Below are positions 1 through 11,774 of a stretch of DNA of 64,000 nucleotides, piece after piece. The stretch spans positions 1,190,501 through 1,254,500 of the forward strand of contig NC_053042.1 of the NCBI RefSeq assembly GCF_003473485.1. The letters are read 5' to 3'. Both the position numbers and the translations under genes were made by a program. This stretch comes from Medicago truncatula (Eukaryota > Streptophyta > Magnoliopsida > Fabales > Fabaceae). The notes beneath the pieces were generated by a model, which did not search any database, was not told where the DNA came from, and worked only from the letters and a program-made list of their open reading frames with translations. Position 1 is the first letter of the stretch; the number at the start of each line of letters is the position of its first letter.

Positions 1-1358
1 CAAAACCGAACCAACCCAATAAAAAAACCGCAAATCAAATCAATCCAAATCGAAACTGCACTTGGTTCAGATGAATTCAGATGACTTTTGCACTGAACCG
101 CACGATTCGGTTCGATTTGCGGTTGCATCTCAGCAACCGAACCAAACCAAACCAAACCGCAAGAATAATGAATACTAGCCAAATTACATAGCTCAAGAAT
201 AATCTTTTTCGATTCAATTTTTCCATTGTTGCAACATCAGGTACGATTCTAATTCCTTTCCATCTCTTTCAATTCATTTCCAGTGATGATTTTGTTTCCT
301 TTATTTCCCAATAATTTGTTTCATGCTTATGTTTCTTCTTAATTTTACCTATTTTGATATAAGTTTTACCTAGGGGTGTAACAGTTCGGTTTGAATTGAT
401 TTTTAGTCAAAAAAAATGTCTAAACTGACAAAACCTTCATCGGTTTGGATTGATTCGATTTTCACTTAATTTCAAAAAAGAAACCGAACCAAACTTGGTT
501 TGGTTCGGTTGACCGGTTTATTTAAAAATACAATTAAAAAAATTTCATATTTTCACAAAATATTTCATAGAACATTGTATAATTGTATTTCATATTTTGT
601 TTTTTCATGTTCTCTATTTTTCAAACAACTTTTTATAATTAACTTTACTCAATATTTCATACATATGATCCAAGATTCATTCATCCATTCTTCAAAAACA
701 ACTTCATCAAACTCAAATATTTAGTAGAGATGAACAATGGGTTTGGTGTGGTTGACGACTAGGGTTTCTTTTTTAGTAGAAATGAAAGAGTCTGACTGAT
801 GAGATAAGAGAAAGTGAATGGATTAAAAAATATTTTATGTTTAATTTTGGGCTGAACCATAAGTTTGTGTGAGGTAGGATAATATTAGTAAAATAAGGAG
901 TGTGGTTATCATCGGATTGGTTCATCGGTTTCACGGATATCGAAATGAAAAACCATGAACCAAACCAAACTAGATCGGTTTCGATTGGCTTGGATTGGTT
1001 TCAAACCGAACCAAATAAGGTCGGATATTTTTCGGTTTGGTTCGGTTTAAACTTTTGATTTCGTTGGTTCAGTCTGAACCACTTACACCCCTAGTTTTAC
1101 CTAATATTTTATCATATAAACAGCAAAATAAAATGTCATATGTTTATTTTGTAATAAGTTGGCAATATTAGAGTTAATGTAATATTTTTTTATCTCACGA
1201 TAAACCGCACAAACCGAACCAATCGAAGCTGCATTGGTTTGGTTTGGATGACTTTTTAAAAATCAACCAAACCAAACCAAACCACATGCTTTTTTATCTC
1301 GCGGTTCGGATGACTTTTCTGCTCAAAACCGAACCAAACCGCATCGCAAACACCCCTA
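1..1358. repeat. Right part of an outer hAT-like repeat, cut by the window edge
   Basis: Both ends of this stretch (1-180 and 1195-1358) are dense in AACCGAACCAAACC and its complement, and the right end finishes in CACCCCTA, the mirror of the TAGGGGTG start of the inner element. The outer element therefore seems to be a relative that received the inner element at 371-1093. Its left end lies before the window, so no target duplication can be checked. No coding potential is seen. Confidence 0.45.
371..1093. mobile_element. Non-autonomous hAT-type element with perfect 8-bp target duplication
   Basis: The element opens with TAGGGGTGTAA and closes with TTACACCCCTA, giving terminal inverted repeats. 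It is flanked on both sides by the same 8 bases, GTTTTACC (363-370 and 1094-1101). An 8-bp duplication with short TIRs is the hallmark of the hAT superfamily. Subterminal regions are packed with GGTTTGGTTCGG-type repeats, typical of transposase binding arrays. The interior (about 500-900) is AT-rich and has no transposase, so movement would need a partner element. Confidence 0.8.
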
Positions 1359-2171
1359 CATTAAATGTTGATTATGTTCTTCTGTATTTTAGATATAATC
1401 ATGTCCAACGTTAAACATCAATTAAAAATTTTAAACATAACCGGGAACAACTATGTAAGTTAAACAACAACTTAATTGAGTATCTTGTATGTGAGTGACT
1501 CGAAAAATTCATTGACAGTCGAACTACCCACACGATCCTCAAAATTAAGAAATATTTTACTAAAATAAATCATAATAAAGGTGTAATAAATATAATCTCA
1601 GGTCCTGCAAAGTTGATCGAGAAACAAGTAATCTCAGGTCCAGCCATAATCTATCTAAATTTGAAGGGAAAAATTTAGATATAAAGATAGTAGAAATAGC
1701 CACACAATGAAAATTCTATCAACAATATGTAATATAGATGAATAAGATATAGATGAATAGGAAATTGATGAGTTAGGTAGGATAGGACAGTGGAGATTTT
1801 TGTTATAGCCGTTGAAGATAATTAAATGGATGAATAATTATAGTACAGTTTTTCTTTTTCTTTTCTGAATAGTATTATTACAGTGCCATTGAATGAGTAA
1901 ACTATGTTTGAAAAAAAACAGTAATAAGGGAAAAACTTTTTATCCATTATGACATTTTGTGTTATAGAGGTGTTCGCACTCTGGTTTATATCGGTTCTAA
2001 GATAATTTTTTTTTTTATATGATTCAAATATAAAATCATAGACGGTTCGGCTTTGTTAGACAATAACAATAACTCATCTCTGTCGGGGAACATATGAAAC
2101 ATACAATATGAAAAATCGCTTTTCATGTTAAAGGATAATCCCAAACTCCATGAAAGTGTAAAACAAGCTTG
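1359..2171. other. Intergenic, nothing recognised
   Basis: AT-rich sequence without a convincing reading frame, RNA gene or terminal-repeat element. A short minus-strand frame at 1986-2174 has no recognisable motif and is not called. Confidence 0.5.
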
Positions 2172-2420
2172 CAATGTGCAAGAGGAAGAAGAAGGAACAA
2201 AAAAGAGACTCTTTTATTTCTCACATAAAATCTGAATGTACAATAGAATAGCGCATATGTATATATAGAGTACTCTAATATACTAACTCAACTATGGTTA
2301 CTTAACTCTTAAGTAACTAACTAATAATTAACTATTACAGCAGTAATGATTAAGCTACAAATTAGTTACACAAGAAACTTGCTGCACAAGTAATAGTAAC
2401 CATCTTATTCTTCACTGTCT
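2172..2420 (-). repeat. Possible copia-type LTR fragment
   Basis: Read on the minus strand this stretch has a TATATATA promoter-like box (about 2258-2265), followed downstream by an AATAAA signal (about 2215) and a C/T-rich tract. That order resembles the U3-R-U5 layout of a short Ty1/copia LTR. No paired LTR, primer-binding site or target duplication was found, so it may instead be a solo LTR remnant or chance. Confidence 0.25.
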
Positions 2421-2861
2421 TTAACATTTCAACCAAATATTTCTTTGTTTTTCATTGTATGCAAGAACTAAGGATTGAACATGTGATCACTTATTTATAT
2501 GGTCCAAGTCTCTTTCCAATTGATAACAATTCATTGTTGCTGATTGTTTTTGAAATTTAAATGTCCACTATAATTAAAAAGAAACCCAAAAGCTAACTAT
2601 TAATTTTATTTCGACATTATTTTGTACAATTTTAAACTTACAAATTTTTCATTTACAAAGATGAGTGTTAGAAACATTTTCTTTAACATTCACTATTTTA
2701 TTGAGTGAAATTAATGAGTCTCACATAAAATGGTGAAAAATCACATGAGTTTTATGCAATAAAAGAGTGAATGTTAGAGTGAGCTTTGGAAATAGAGTTT
2801 AACACTCCTCATTTTCAAAACTATATTATTGCAAAATGCTAACTTGTGCTTTGATTGAAAC

Positions 2862-3435
2862 ATGTTTAGAATACTCATATTAAGCTTTGCCTTAGACGTA
2901 AACCCTAACGCTACCACTCTCCATCACCTGAAGGTTGCAATCGAACAACGCCATGGCACACCTTTTTTAAATCAGTGTCTCTTCCTTTCTCAGCCCTCTT
3001 ATAGCAATACTCCCACACCGCTTGCCATCATTGTCCTTGGCCTATCCACTGATGACACAATCAGCTCAACCTCTTGTGCTGTTAAGGAGGAAGGCAATGA
3101 GGCAGAGGAGGAGTTAGAAAAGGAGACGAAAGAGGAAGACAAGGAGGCGGAGGAGGAATGTAGACAATGAAGCGAAAGCGGTAGAAAATGATGCAAATGT
3201 GGAATTAGACAAGGAGTGGAAAATGGAAGACAAGGAGGCAAAGAATGAATTAGACAGGAAGGCAGAGGAGGACGAAGAAGCTGCCGGTGGAGTATGAGGA
3301 CCCTGAATCTGATGAGGATGTAAATCTGTGTGACGCCATTTTCAAACGTGCTGTCAAGAGAGGTCATGCCAAAATGATAGAAATCATAGATGCCGACATG
3401 AAGCCGGAGCTTGAGTTTCATGGGAATGAGAATTA
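2862..3435 (+). pseudogene. Degenerate ubiquitin-like domain followed by an acidic tail
   Basis: The first reading frame (2862-3170) contains DVNPNATTLHHLK and a following Ile-Glu-Gln segment ending in a CLFLSQ strand. This matches the spacing of a ubiquitin fold (strand 2, helix, the strand normally read as QRLFL). The N-terminal strand is poorly preserved. An E/K/D-rich low-complexity tract follows (3085-3290). A third segment in another frame (about 3284-3435) carries YEDPESDEDV. The frame breaks and lack of a long open frame point to a decayed gene or captured fragment. The family assignment rests only on pattern similarity. Confidence 0.4.
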
Positions 3436-3439
3436 GGGA

Positions 3440-4497
3440 AAAAGAACTTAAGCATCGCTGCTTGATAGAACAAGCACAGAAGGAGTTCATACAATGAAAT
3501 ACCTAGTTTATAAACATACCATGTTCCGTTAATGTCTTATTAATCTGCACTGCTTCAAGAAAAATTGCCTATGTTTTCATAATGTTAATAACTATACTAG
3601 TATGTTCTCCTTTATGCACATCTCCTCTCTTCGAGAGGTCTCATGTCTTATCTCTGTGGTATCTGGATTATTTTTCCTTAAGTACTACCTTTATAACAGC
3701 GCTATAACACTATTGCGTAGAGGAATTTTAATGATCGGCTATTTTCCACCATATTGACAGCATTGTCCATATCAGAATGAAGGAAAAAGTAATTCAATAA
3801 GCAGTAGCAACATCAAAGTAACAATAAGTGGTTTTTTACATCCTAAATAAATCCCATATAACTAATGTTGCCGCAAGCAATTGGTGTTAAGCCAATGCAT
3901 GTTCATGATGATTTTTGGCTCTTATATTAAAATGCTAGATTGAAGGTATTTCATTGGATGTGGTAATTGGTTCACTGATCAGTGAAAAGATACATTGTCA
4001 CATCATTTTGCATGTTGTTGTGTGGTATAATAGGAATTCCCCTTGTTTCAATTTAGCATACTAGTCTATTTAGTTAAATTTTTAATAGACTTTTTGGCAT
4101 GCACTTATTTGAAAAGCTACTCTATGCAGTGTGATAGGAGTTTTAGTTGCAGATGAAGATTCTTAACTCTTTAATTGACTCGCTGCTTGGTCTTCACATA
4201 TATCATATGACATTAAATTTAATCTGCAGCAATTTCATGATGGATTTTTATTCCCTCCCGCCTTGTTTTTCACCACTCATGGGGACTCATTAAAAGGCCT
4301 CATGAACTGATTTTCATACGTGGTGCTATAAGTTGGGGAAAACACTCCATTCGGAATATCAATGTGACTGTAACTGTGTTCTTTCTCCCTGTCTCTCGGT
4401 CTTACTTCTGTCGACTTTGTGAGTTCTAGAAAGGAGGCTTAACCATCACATCTGAGACTGATTTGACATGTTTCTGCGAAGAATGGGATGCTGCTGA
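3440..4497. other. Intergenic, nothing firmly recognised
   Basis: No supported gene. A short stretch at about 3695-3770 resembles the ends of the MITE at 4498-4848 (related AACAGCGCTATAACAC and TTGACAGCATTG strings), so a decayed relative may lie here. Confidence 0.4.
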
Positions 4498-4848
4498 GCA
4501 ATGTTGTCAAATAGCGGCTATATCACTATTGTGTAGCAGAATTTTAACAGGCGACTATTGTTCCGTGATACATTATTTAATATAAAGCATTGTCGTACGG
4601 TGGCTATTGAAGGGACAAGGATTTGGTGCTGTAAATTTCCCCACAGTTTTATTCTTGGCTGTTGGATGGGTATATGTCACAAGACTCACAATTTTGTAAT
4701 CCAATCCAATGGCCTAAATTAAAAACTGTGTAACTGTGGCATAATTTAACTGCAGCAAATCCTGGTCCCTATTGTAGCTCTATAGTCTTGTAGCATAGCA
4801 TATCTGTACAAACTGCTATTTCCTGCGATCTACGATCGACAACATTGC
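4498..4848. mobile_element. MITE-like element with GCAATGTTGTC termini
   Basis: The left end reads GCAATGTTGTC and the right end is its exact reverse complement, GACAACATTGC. The 351-bp element has no coding capacity. No clear target duplication is visible, so the superfamily is left open. A relative occurs in an ARA1 intron near 52318-52515. Confidence 0.55.
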
Positions 4849-5446
4849 TAATGAGACCAAAGGAATATCTGGAAAGATTGGGAATATTGATTCGTTGAAT
4901 GCTATATCTTGAGAAGAGATGCGATATGTGAGGATCAATTGGCCAATTGGGATAAGAATAATAATGAAAGTGGAAATGTTCAAATTTTGATCAAGACTTG
5001 TCCCAAGGAAATCTAAATCACCACCAACATTCTGCTGGATATTATGCTATTTCATGCCGAACCCTTGATTTTCTTGTGCCTAAGTTTTTTGAAAGCCAAG
5101 TCTTTCAGAAATCAAAATTACATATATTAGGCAGCTCATCATATATGGCATTTTCTCTTAACTTATATGAAGCTAAATGTTCATGCTCATGTTCCAGTTT
5201 TACTTGAGAAGTCATGTCCTTGATTTTTCTAATTTTCATGAAAAACAACGTAACATTGTAGTGCATGTTTCTGAACAAAAAGTGATCATGTCTTCGAAAA
5301 GCTGCTTTCAGATGTGTGCATGTAACTTGGCTTAAAAAAAGTGTTTTACTGCATAATAATTTCATTGAAGTCACATCATTGTCTGTTTGTACCATTAAAG
5401 GGATTTGTTGAAACATATCGAAGGGTTTCCAATCGCTCCCAGAGGA
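4849..5446. other. Intergenic, nothing recognised
   Basis: Short frames on both strands (for example 4998-5207) show no family motif. Confidence 0.4.
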
Positions 5447-6463
5447 CTAAAAGTTGCTTCCACATCAATTTACCAGCTGAAAGTCACATGGGAATACTTT
5501 GAGGTAGGAAGTTTGTTCTGTATTGATATTATTATTTTGTAGTTTAAATCATTAAATGTTGGCCGGCTAAGTTCATGTGGTTTAAAATGTTTAGGAGTTT
5601 CTCAATCATTTAGTTAGGCATAGAAAAATGCTAGTTTGCAAAATATTATTTTACTAAAACGAGCTAGTTTGCATAGAAAAATACATGAATTGGTGGCAAT
5701 TTCCTCAACATAAGAGTTTATACAAGAAGATCATAAGCTTCTCCAACATTAACTAAACACATAAGTGCAAACCATTTTGTTGCAGTGAGGAATGAATTGA
5801 TCGAGTAAATATCTCTGATACAAATCCCGATATGAGTTCTATTACGTTGAGTCGGAAAGGAGGCATCAACACTGCATTTGTAACGACCCTCTGCTGGTTT
5901 ATGCCACTTCGCACAGGTTGTTGCTGTCCAAGTCTGAGTTGCAAGTCCTGCTGATTTTTCTCTTGCTGTCATCCATCCAACAGATGAAGGCCTCTCCTGT
6001 AGACCTGCTCGTTGTTATCCACGGTATTATTACAGATTTTCTTGTTGGACTGCTGCCATATGCTCAAAAGCAAGTTCTTAACTTTGGGGACAATTTGCAA
6101 ATTCCATATCACATATCAGACTATATCTACCTTCCCCTCTAAGTTCTGTAAATAGTGATTATCTTCATTTAATTTTCTTGATGACTAAGTTTTGCAAATT
6201 ACCCTTTCTTTTCATTTAACTTTGTATATAATTGTTTCATTATATTTTGCAAATTTTGTAATTAAGTTTTGCAAATTACTCTTTCTTGTTTCATTTAATT
6301 TTGAGAATGAAATCAGTTAAGTTTTGTATATATTATGAACTAAGAAACATGGCTTTGTTTTTCTGATATTTGAGACAGAAGTGATACTCAACAACACAAT
6401 TCATGTGGAAAGTGGAAACCATACCTTTTATATGACTACTAGCAAAATAAAGTCATTTGTTAG
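5447..6463. repeat. Direct duplication, copy A
   Basis: This segment is repeated in the same orientation at 10887-12965. Shared landmarks in the same order are AAAAGTT..TTC..CATCAAT, GGAGTTTCTCAATCATTT, the minus-strand RNase H fragment, CAAGTTCTTAACTTTGGGG and CTAGCAAAATAAAG. Copy B is about twice as long because it gained inserts after duplication. Mutations are spread across both copies, so the duplication is not recent. Confidence 0.75.
5718..5999 (-). pseudogene. Fragment of an RNase H-like domain of a non-LTR retrotransposon
   Basis: The minus-strand translation runs W-H-K-P-A-E-G-R-Y-K-C-S-V-D-A-S-F, then GICIRD, then a strand with ATKWF and VGEAYDLL. This is the order of the RVT_3/RNase H-like domain found at the C-terminus of plant LINE-type polyproteins (K-C-N-V-D-A-S-F, GIG-CIRD, then A-E..AL). 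Only this domain is visible. It is not linked to a reverse transcriptase here. A second broken copy lies at 11775-12016. Confidence 0.65.
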
Positions 6464-6974
6464 GTTTTAAACTAATTTTTAATTAACTAAAATAAACAAA
6501 TAAAGATGCAAAGTTTTTTTATCAGAATGATGATGAAGGTGAGAGATAGAGTTTTTGAGCATGTTGAGAACTGCTAAACAGAATATCAAAAAAGGAAAGG
6601 GGAAGATCATCATGATGGTCAAAAGTGGAAAGTTCAATAAGTAGTACAAGAAATCTAAACATAAGAGTAACAGGAAGGGCACGAAAGTTGCCAAGCCCAA
6701 ACCTGCTACCCATGCTTCGAAGTCTCTAAGGCAGTGGGGGCTAAGGAGGACACATGTTTCCAGTGCAGTAACACCAAACATTAGAAGAGGAACCGTCCAA
6801 AGTACTTGGAAGATAAGAAGAGTAAAATTACATTAGATTAATACTTAATTTAAACTACTTTCAAAATCAACCTTCAAATTGACCAACAAGTACCAAAGTA
6901 ACTTTACAACTTGAAATTCACAAATTCACAATCATGGTTACGAACTTAAAAAATCATAACATATAAAATGGGAA
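6464..6974. other. Intergenic, nothing recognised
   Basis: The overlapping minus-strand frames at 6479-6781 are hydrophobic but show no recognisable family and are not called. Confidence 0.4.
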
Positions 6975-7301
6975 GAAAATTGCCGTTGACACATGTGGTT
7001 TGGCTGAGAAACACAAGTAAAATACCAAAATACCCCCTCTGCAGTTAACTGCCGAGGAAAAGTAAAACCGACTGCAGTTAACTATCGAGGAAAACCTCGG
7101 CAGTTAACTACCGAAGAAAATTAAAACCCAGAATTATCATCATCTTCCTCGGCAAATACAGAAGTTTTATGTATGCATGATTCCTAGTGTTAATTACTAA
7201 TTAATTAATTTATTTTTACTCGGCAGTTAACTGCATAGGGGAGTATTTTGGTATTTTACTTGTATTTTTGAGCCCAATAACATGTGTCAATAGCAATTTT
7301 C
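6975..7301. mobile_element. Mutator-type MITE with perfect 9-bp target duplication
   Basis: Arms of about 60 bp are inverted repeats (left 6975-7037, right 7236-7301; shared core AAGTAAAATACCAAAATACC). The element is flanked by identical 9-mers AAATGGGAA at 6966-6974 and 7302-7310, the signature of Mutator-like transposition. The interior carries four GTTAAC-centred palindromic motifs (7041-7052, about 7074-7085, 7098-7113, 7221-7235), mostly of the form CGGCAGTTAACTGCCG. There is no coding capacity. Confidence 0.85.
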
Positions 7302-7445
7302 AAATGGGAAAGAGTGTGTAGGCTTTGATATTTTGAAAACTTATTTGTTGTTTGAATATGACGAATTTGGCTTGAGTTTGATTTGTTGAGGTAGGGTGGG
7401 AAAGTGTAAGAAAATGGGTTTGTAAATGGTCTGAAACATGTCATT

Positions 7446-7523
7446 GTAAGCTTAACTCAGTTGGTTGGGACATTGCATTATATATGCAAAGATCACGGTT
7501 CGAACCCTGGACACTCCACTTAT
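7446..7523 (+). repeat. tRNA-derived SINE head
   Basis: The sequence has an A-box-like TAACTCAGTTGG and, 41 bases later, a B-box GGTTCGAACCC. These are the internal RNA polymerase III promoter elements of tRNA-derived SINEs. It is not a tRNA gene: no cloverleaf acceptor stem closes around the boxes. The SINE body and poly-A tail are absent, so this is a truncated copy. Confidence 0.65.
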
Positions 7524-7978
7524 TAATGGTCTGAAACACAAATGATACTTTTGTTTCTGTTTTCGTATTAATCAAGAACACATCAGGTCGTAACTCTCAA
7601 ACGGGAGCGAGCAAGAGTTAGGCCCCAAGAGGTTCGGAAGTTACGAAACGAAAGGGATATTTCTGAGTTTTTGAGGAGCATATTGAGCAAATTTCAATAA
7701 ATTTTATGACTACAAATGTTATATAAAGTCTTTGTTAGATTTTGGAGACTAATAAGCTTTCCTAAAATTTAGACAACAAATAATTTCCGTCTTGTGTTCA
7801 TCAAAATATATGATTTTGAATTAATTTCGCAATAGAAAACTACTCTACCGTTTCAAAATACATGTCGTTTTTGAAGAAATTGCAGTAACCAAGGACAAGC
7901 TATTTTGACACAAAAGTTCATAGTTTACCCTTGTCTTTGATTTCCTCCATTTTATTTATTTACCCCGTCTCATAATTA
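7524..7978. other. Intergenic, nothing recognised
   Basis: No reading frame, RNA gene or paired repeat is supported in this AT-rich interval. Confidence 0.4.
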
Positions 7979-8188
7979 GGCCCCGTTTGGATTGGCTTAT
8001 TTTGAGCTTATGTGGGCTTATCTACTCCCATAAGTCTTTTTAAAGGTGTTTGGGTAAATAAATAAAAATAGCTTATCATAGTTTCATAAGCTGCTTATGC
8101 CATATTTTAATAAGCCTAAATTTTCAGCTTACCCTCCGGCTTAACAAGGAGTTTATGAATTTATGTAATCTCCTTTGATTCTCTCTGA
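7979..8188. repeat. Unit X beside the foldback element
   Basis: A 210-bp unit starting GGCCCCGTTTGGATTGGC. An inverted copy forms the central loop of the neighbouring foldback element (about 9916-10129, ending AATCCAAACGGGGCC). The outer end shares GGCCCCGTTTGGAT with the foldback termini, so X looks like a related short element or a displaced loop copy. Confidence 0.65.
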
Positions 8189-8597
8189 GGCCCCGTTTGG
8201 ATAAACAACTTATATAGATGCTTATAACATTAGGGCTTATAACATTAGAGCTTACATCATAAGCTCTTATACTTGATAAGCTATTTATGTTTGGATATGT
8301 ACACTAAAAAGTACTTACATAAATTGAAGTGTTTGGATGTGACATTACATAAGCAATTATCGAAATATTAAATATTTTTAATTTAAAAAAAAAAATCAAA
8401 GAATCGAACCACAATTATCAAGATTTATTTTGATAAAATTAATCAAGATGTAAAAAAACAATATTATAATATATTAATTATAATTATATATATAGTATAA
8501 TCAATATTCGTCCTTAAAAAAATAATCAAAGTTACCTAATTGTATGCTGCGTAAACACTCTGCATAAATAAACTTGAGAAATTATGATTGCAAACTT

Positions 8598-8642
<45 letters not shown>

Positions 8643-10886
8643 GACATATCTAGTGAGAATGTCTTCTTTATGTGAGAATGATGAGAATATCTAATAACCA
8701 TTAGATCAAAAATAAATGATTGAGATTAAAAATGCTCATTTAAGAAATACATGTATCTCTCCTACTACATTCATTCTCATAAACCCATTTTATCTTTTCA
8801 ACTTCTTTGAACAAAATCACATCCGTGATTCCTCTATTAATATTAATTCTTCTTTCTCTCTCCCTTAATCCTCTTTATTACATTCCTAGTTGTGATTATG
8901 TACTGGACAGATTTTTATTGTCTTTTTGAAAGGATTGAATTCAATATGCTTGAGAACCGCAAGTGTTGTTCACCAACGTTTCCATATTTTCTTTAATTCA
9001 ATTTAATTTAAGAATTAATATGATTAAGATTTTCAGTTGCTGAAAAGAAGCCAAACAAAAATTTCAAAACAAAGTGATTCAGATCGTTCGAGTCGAGACA
9101 TAGATCATAAAGAACAAAAGATGGACATTAGCTTGAAATTGGATCTGGAATGGTTTCTTTTATAGGGTTTCCGACCGCAAAGCGAACGGATGCAGACGGT
9201 GGCTGCAGCGGGTTTCCGACCTCAAACCGGTGGTGGAAGGTGGCCACGACGGGTTTATGACCGTGAACCGGAGGTAGAAGGTGGCGACGACAGGTTTACG
9301 ACCATGAACGAGTGCAGATGGCAAAAACGGTGCCGGTTGGGTCGTCGGAAAAATAATTGACGGTGAGAGGAATAAGAAACATCAACTTTAGAAGAAGAAA
9401 CGACAGCTTCAGAATGAAGAAGAGAAGAGTTAAAGCGGTAAGAGAGTGAAAGATTTGAAAATAAAAATCAGAACATAAAAACATATCCAGTGAGAAAGAA
9501 AGGAAGAAGGTGATGGTCTATATGATGTTTTTATTGGTACATTAAATCTAAGTCCTCCATTTTAATCTGAATGGCTAATAATGTATTCTCATCATTCTCA
9601 CATAAAGAAGACATTCTCACTAGATATGTCCTCTATATATATATATATATTAGTGTACAATTTGTTACTAAAAAAAGGCAAGTTAAGTTTGTTTTTTTTA
9701 TTCAGTTTCATTTTGTTACATAACAAAAAAATAATAAAAATCTTCCTTAAAACAAAAAAAGAAATCTTAGTTACGTGTGTTACTTTAGTAAGATAAACAT
9801 ATAGCAATTTTGTTATTTATGCACCGCTAAAGATAACTAACATTATAATAAAAATATATATTTTTTTTCTAAAAACAAAAAAATAAAATAAAATATATGT
9901 TTTGAAAAAGTGGATCCAAAGAGAATCGAAGGAGGTTACATAAATTCATAAACTCCTTGTTAAGCCGGATGGTAAGCTGAAAATTTAGGCTTATTAAAAT
10001 ATGACATAAGCAGCTTATGAAACTATGATAAGCTGTTTTTATTTATTTACCCAAACACCTTTAAAAAGGCTTATGGAAGTAGATAAGCCCACAAAAGCTC
10101 AAAATAAGCCAATCCAAACGGGGCCTGAATCCACTTTTTCAAAACATATATTTTAATTTTATTTTTTTGTTTTTAGAAGAAAAAAAAACATATATTTTAA
10201 TTATAATCTTAGTTATCTTTGGTTGTATATGAGTAACAAAATTGTTATATACTTATCTTTCCTAAAGTAACACACATAACTAAGATTTTTTTTAAGGAAG
10301 ATTTTTATTATTTTTTTGTTACATAACAAAATAAAACTGAATAAAAAAAACAAACTTAACTTTTGGTAACAAACTGTACATTATTATCTATATATATGGT
10401 AAGTTTACAATCATAATTTCTCAAGTTTATATTTATATTATTATACTTTTTTTAAAAAGAAAGCTTATCATATATTATTATATTTGTGTATGATGATGTT
10501 TAGACTATTTATTTACACCTCGAATGTTAATTTTGTCTTATATGAATATTTATATTTTTTTAAGGACAAATATTGATTATACTATATATATAATTATAAT
10601 TAATATATTATAATATTGTTTTTTACATCTTGATTAATTTTATCAAAAAAAATCTTGATAATTGTGGTTCGATTCTTTGATTTTTTTGTTAAATTAAAAA
10701 TATTAAAAATTTTGATAATTGCTTATGTAATGTCACATCCAAACACTTCAACTTATGTAAGTACTTTTTAGTGTACATATCCAAACATAAATAGCTTATC
10801 AAGTATAAGAGCTCATGATGTAAGCTTTAATGTTATAAGCTATAATGCTATAAGCATCTATATAAGTTGTTTATCCAAACGGGGCC
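8189..10886. mobile_element. 2.7-kb foldback (long-TIR) element
   Basis: The left end GGCCCCGTTTGGATAAACAA is mirrored by the right end TTGTTTATCCAAACGGGGCC. The inverted similarity extends about 700 bp inward on each side (left arm 8189-8634 plus 9638-9915; right arm about 10130-10886). The loop is an inverted copy of unit X. The left arm is split by a separate 1-kb element (8635-9637). No transposase frame is seen. The right end abuts copy B of the direct duplication exactly. The superfamily is not certain; hAT- and Mutator-derived families both use GGCCCCGTTTGGAT-like ends in plants. Confidence 0.75.
8635..9637. mobile_element. 1-kb element nested in the foldback left arm
   Basis: A perfect inverted repeat of about 53 bp bounds the element (left 8635-8688 starting ATAGAGGACATATCTAG; right about 9584-9637). 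It sits in a TA microsatellite (8601-8638 and 9634-9650), so insertion at TA is likely but the exact duplication is ambiguous. The interior has a GC-rich patch (9170-9350) with three imperfect units of about 41 bp that share GGTGGAAGGTGG and CGACGGGTTT. No transposase is encoded. Confidence 0.75.
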
Positions 10887-11774
10887 TAAAAGTTTCTGCT
10901 TCAACATCAATCAATTTAATGACATGGGAATCTTTTGGGGTAAGCCAAGTTTGTTCTGTATTCATATTATTTTGTAGTTTAAATGTCGACTTGCTAAGTT
11001 CATGTTGTTAAAATTGTTTAGGAGTTTCTCAATCATTTTGTTAGAGGCATAGAAAAATGCTAGGGTTCAAGATTTCCTATACTGCTTTATTTCATTGAAC
11101 AACCAATCTTGAATTTTGAGGTAATTATGGCTATATTTTTCTAGTGTGCACACAAGCACATAGAATAAATTTTGCAAATTTTTTTAGTTGTAGGACTTGG
11201 TAGAAATGATGCTTCAATACATGGAAGTAATGTAAGACATGATAGTAAATTATCTTGTACCAATGCCAGGCTACCTCACAAATTGCCAATTGTACCTAAC
11301 AAAAAGCTGTGGGAAGGGAAACACTATTTGTTTCAGAGAGGTAATCACAAAGGGATATAAAGTTGATTTGGTGGCTAGGGCGGGGAAGTTAAAAATTGGA
11401 GGGATAAGGAGGTCGAGGGTTCAAATTGCTTCTCACTGCCAACATAACGCTAACAATTATAAACATATATCAACATTAACTGTTTAAAAAAACGAAGAGG
11501 TGATCGCGAGAATGAGAAAACAGATGGTGTAATTTTAACTGCATTATCATTTAACCACTCTCTTTGTAATCCAATAAATTGGTTGCTATGCTGAGTTTTG
11601 TTTGTGACAAAAACTGTGTTTTAATTGGTCCTCTTTATTTTCATTTTTGTACATATCTTTTCATACTCGTTTACTATGTATGATGAATGCCTCATCCTGC
11701 AACTCTGCTCGGATGTTCCAACTTTTTTAAGTGTTTGCAAGTGTCAGTGAGCCTTTATATCTGTTTGTAAATTG

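Noticed and set aside
2999-3490. 163-codon minus-strand frame
   Set aside because: A shadow of the E/K-rich plus-strand tract, giving a Ser/Leu/Pro-rich low-complexity translation without motif.
7446-7523. tRNA gene
   Set aside because: A- and B-boxes are present but no acceptor stem or anticodon arm can be formed; it is SINE-derived.
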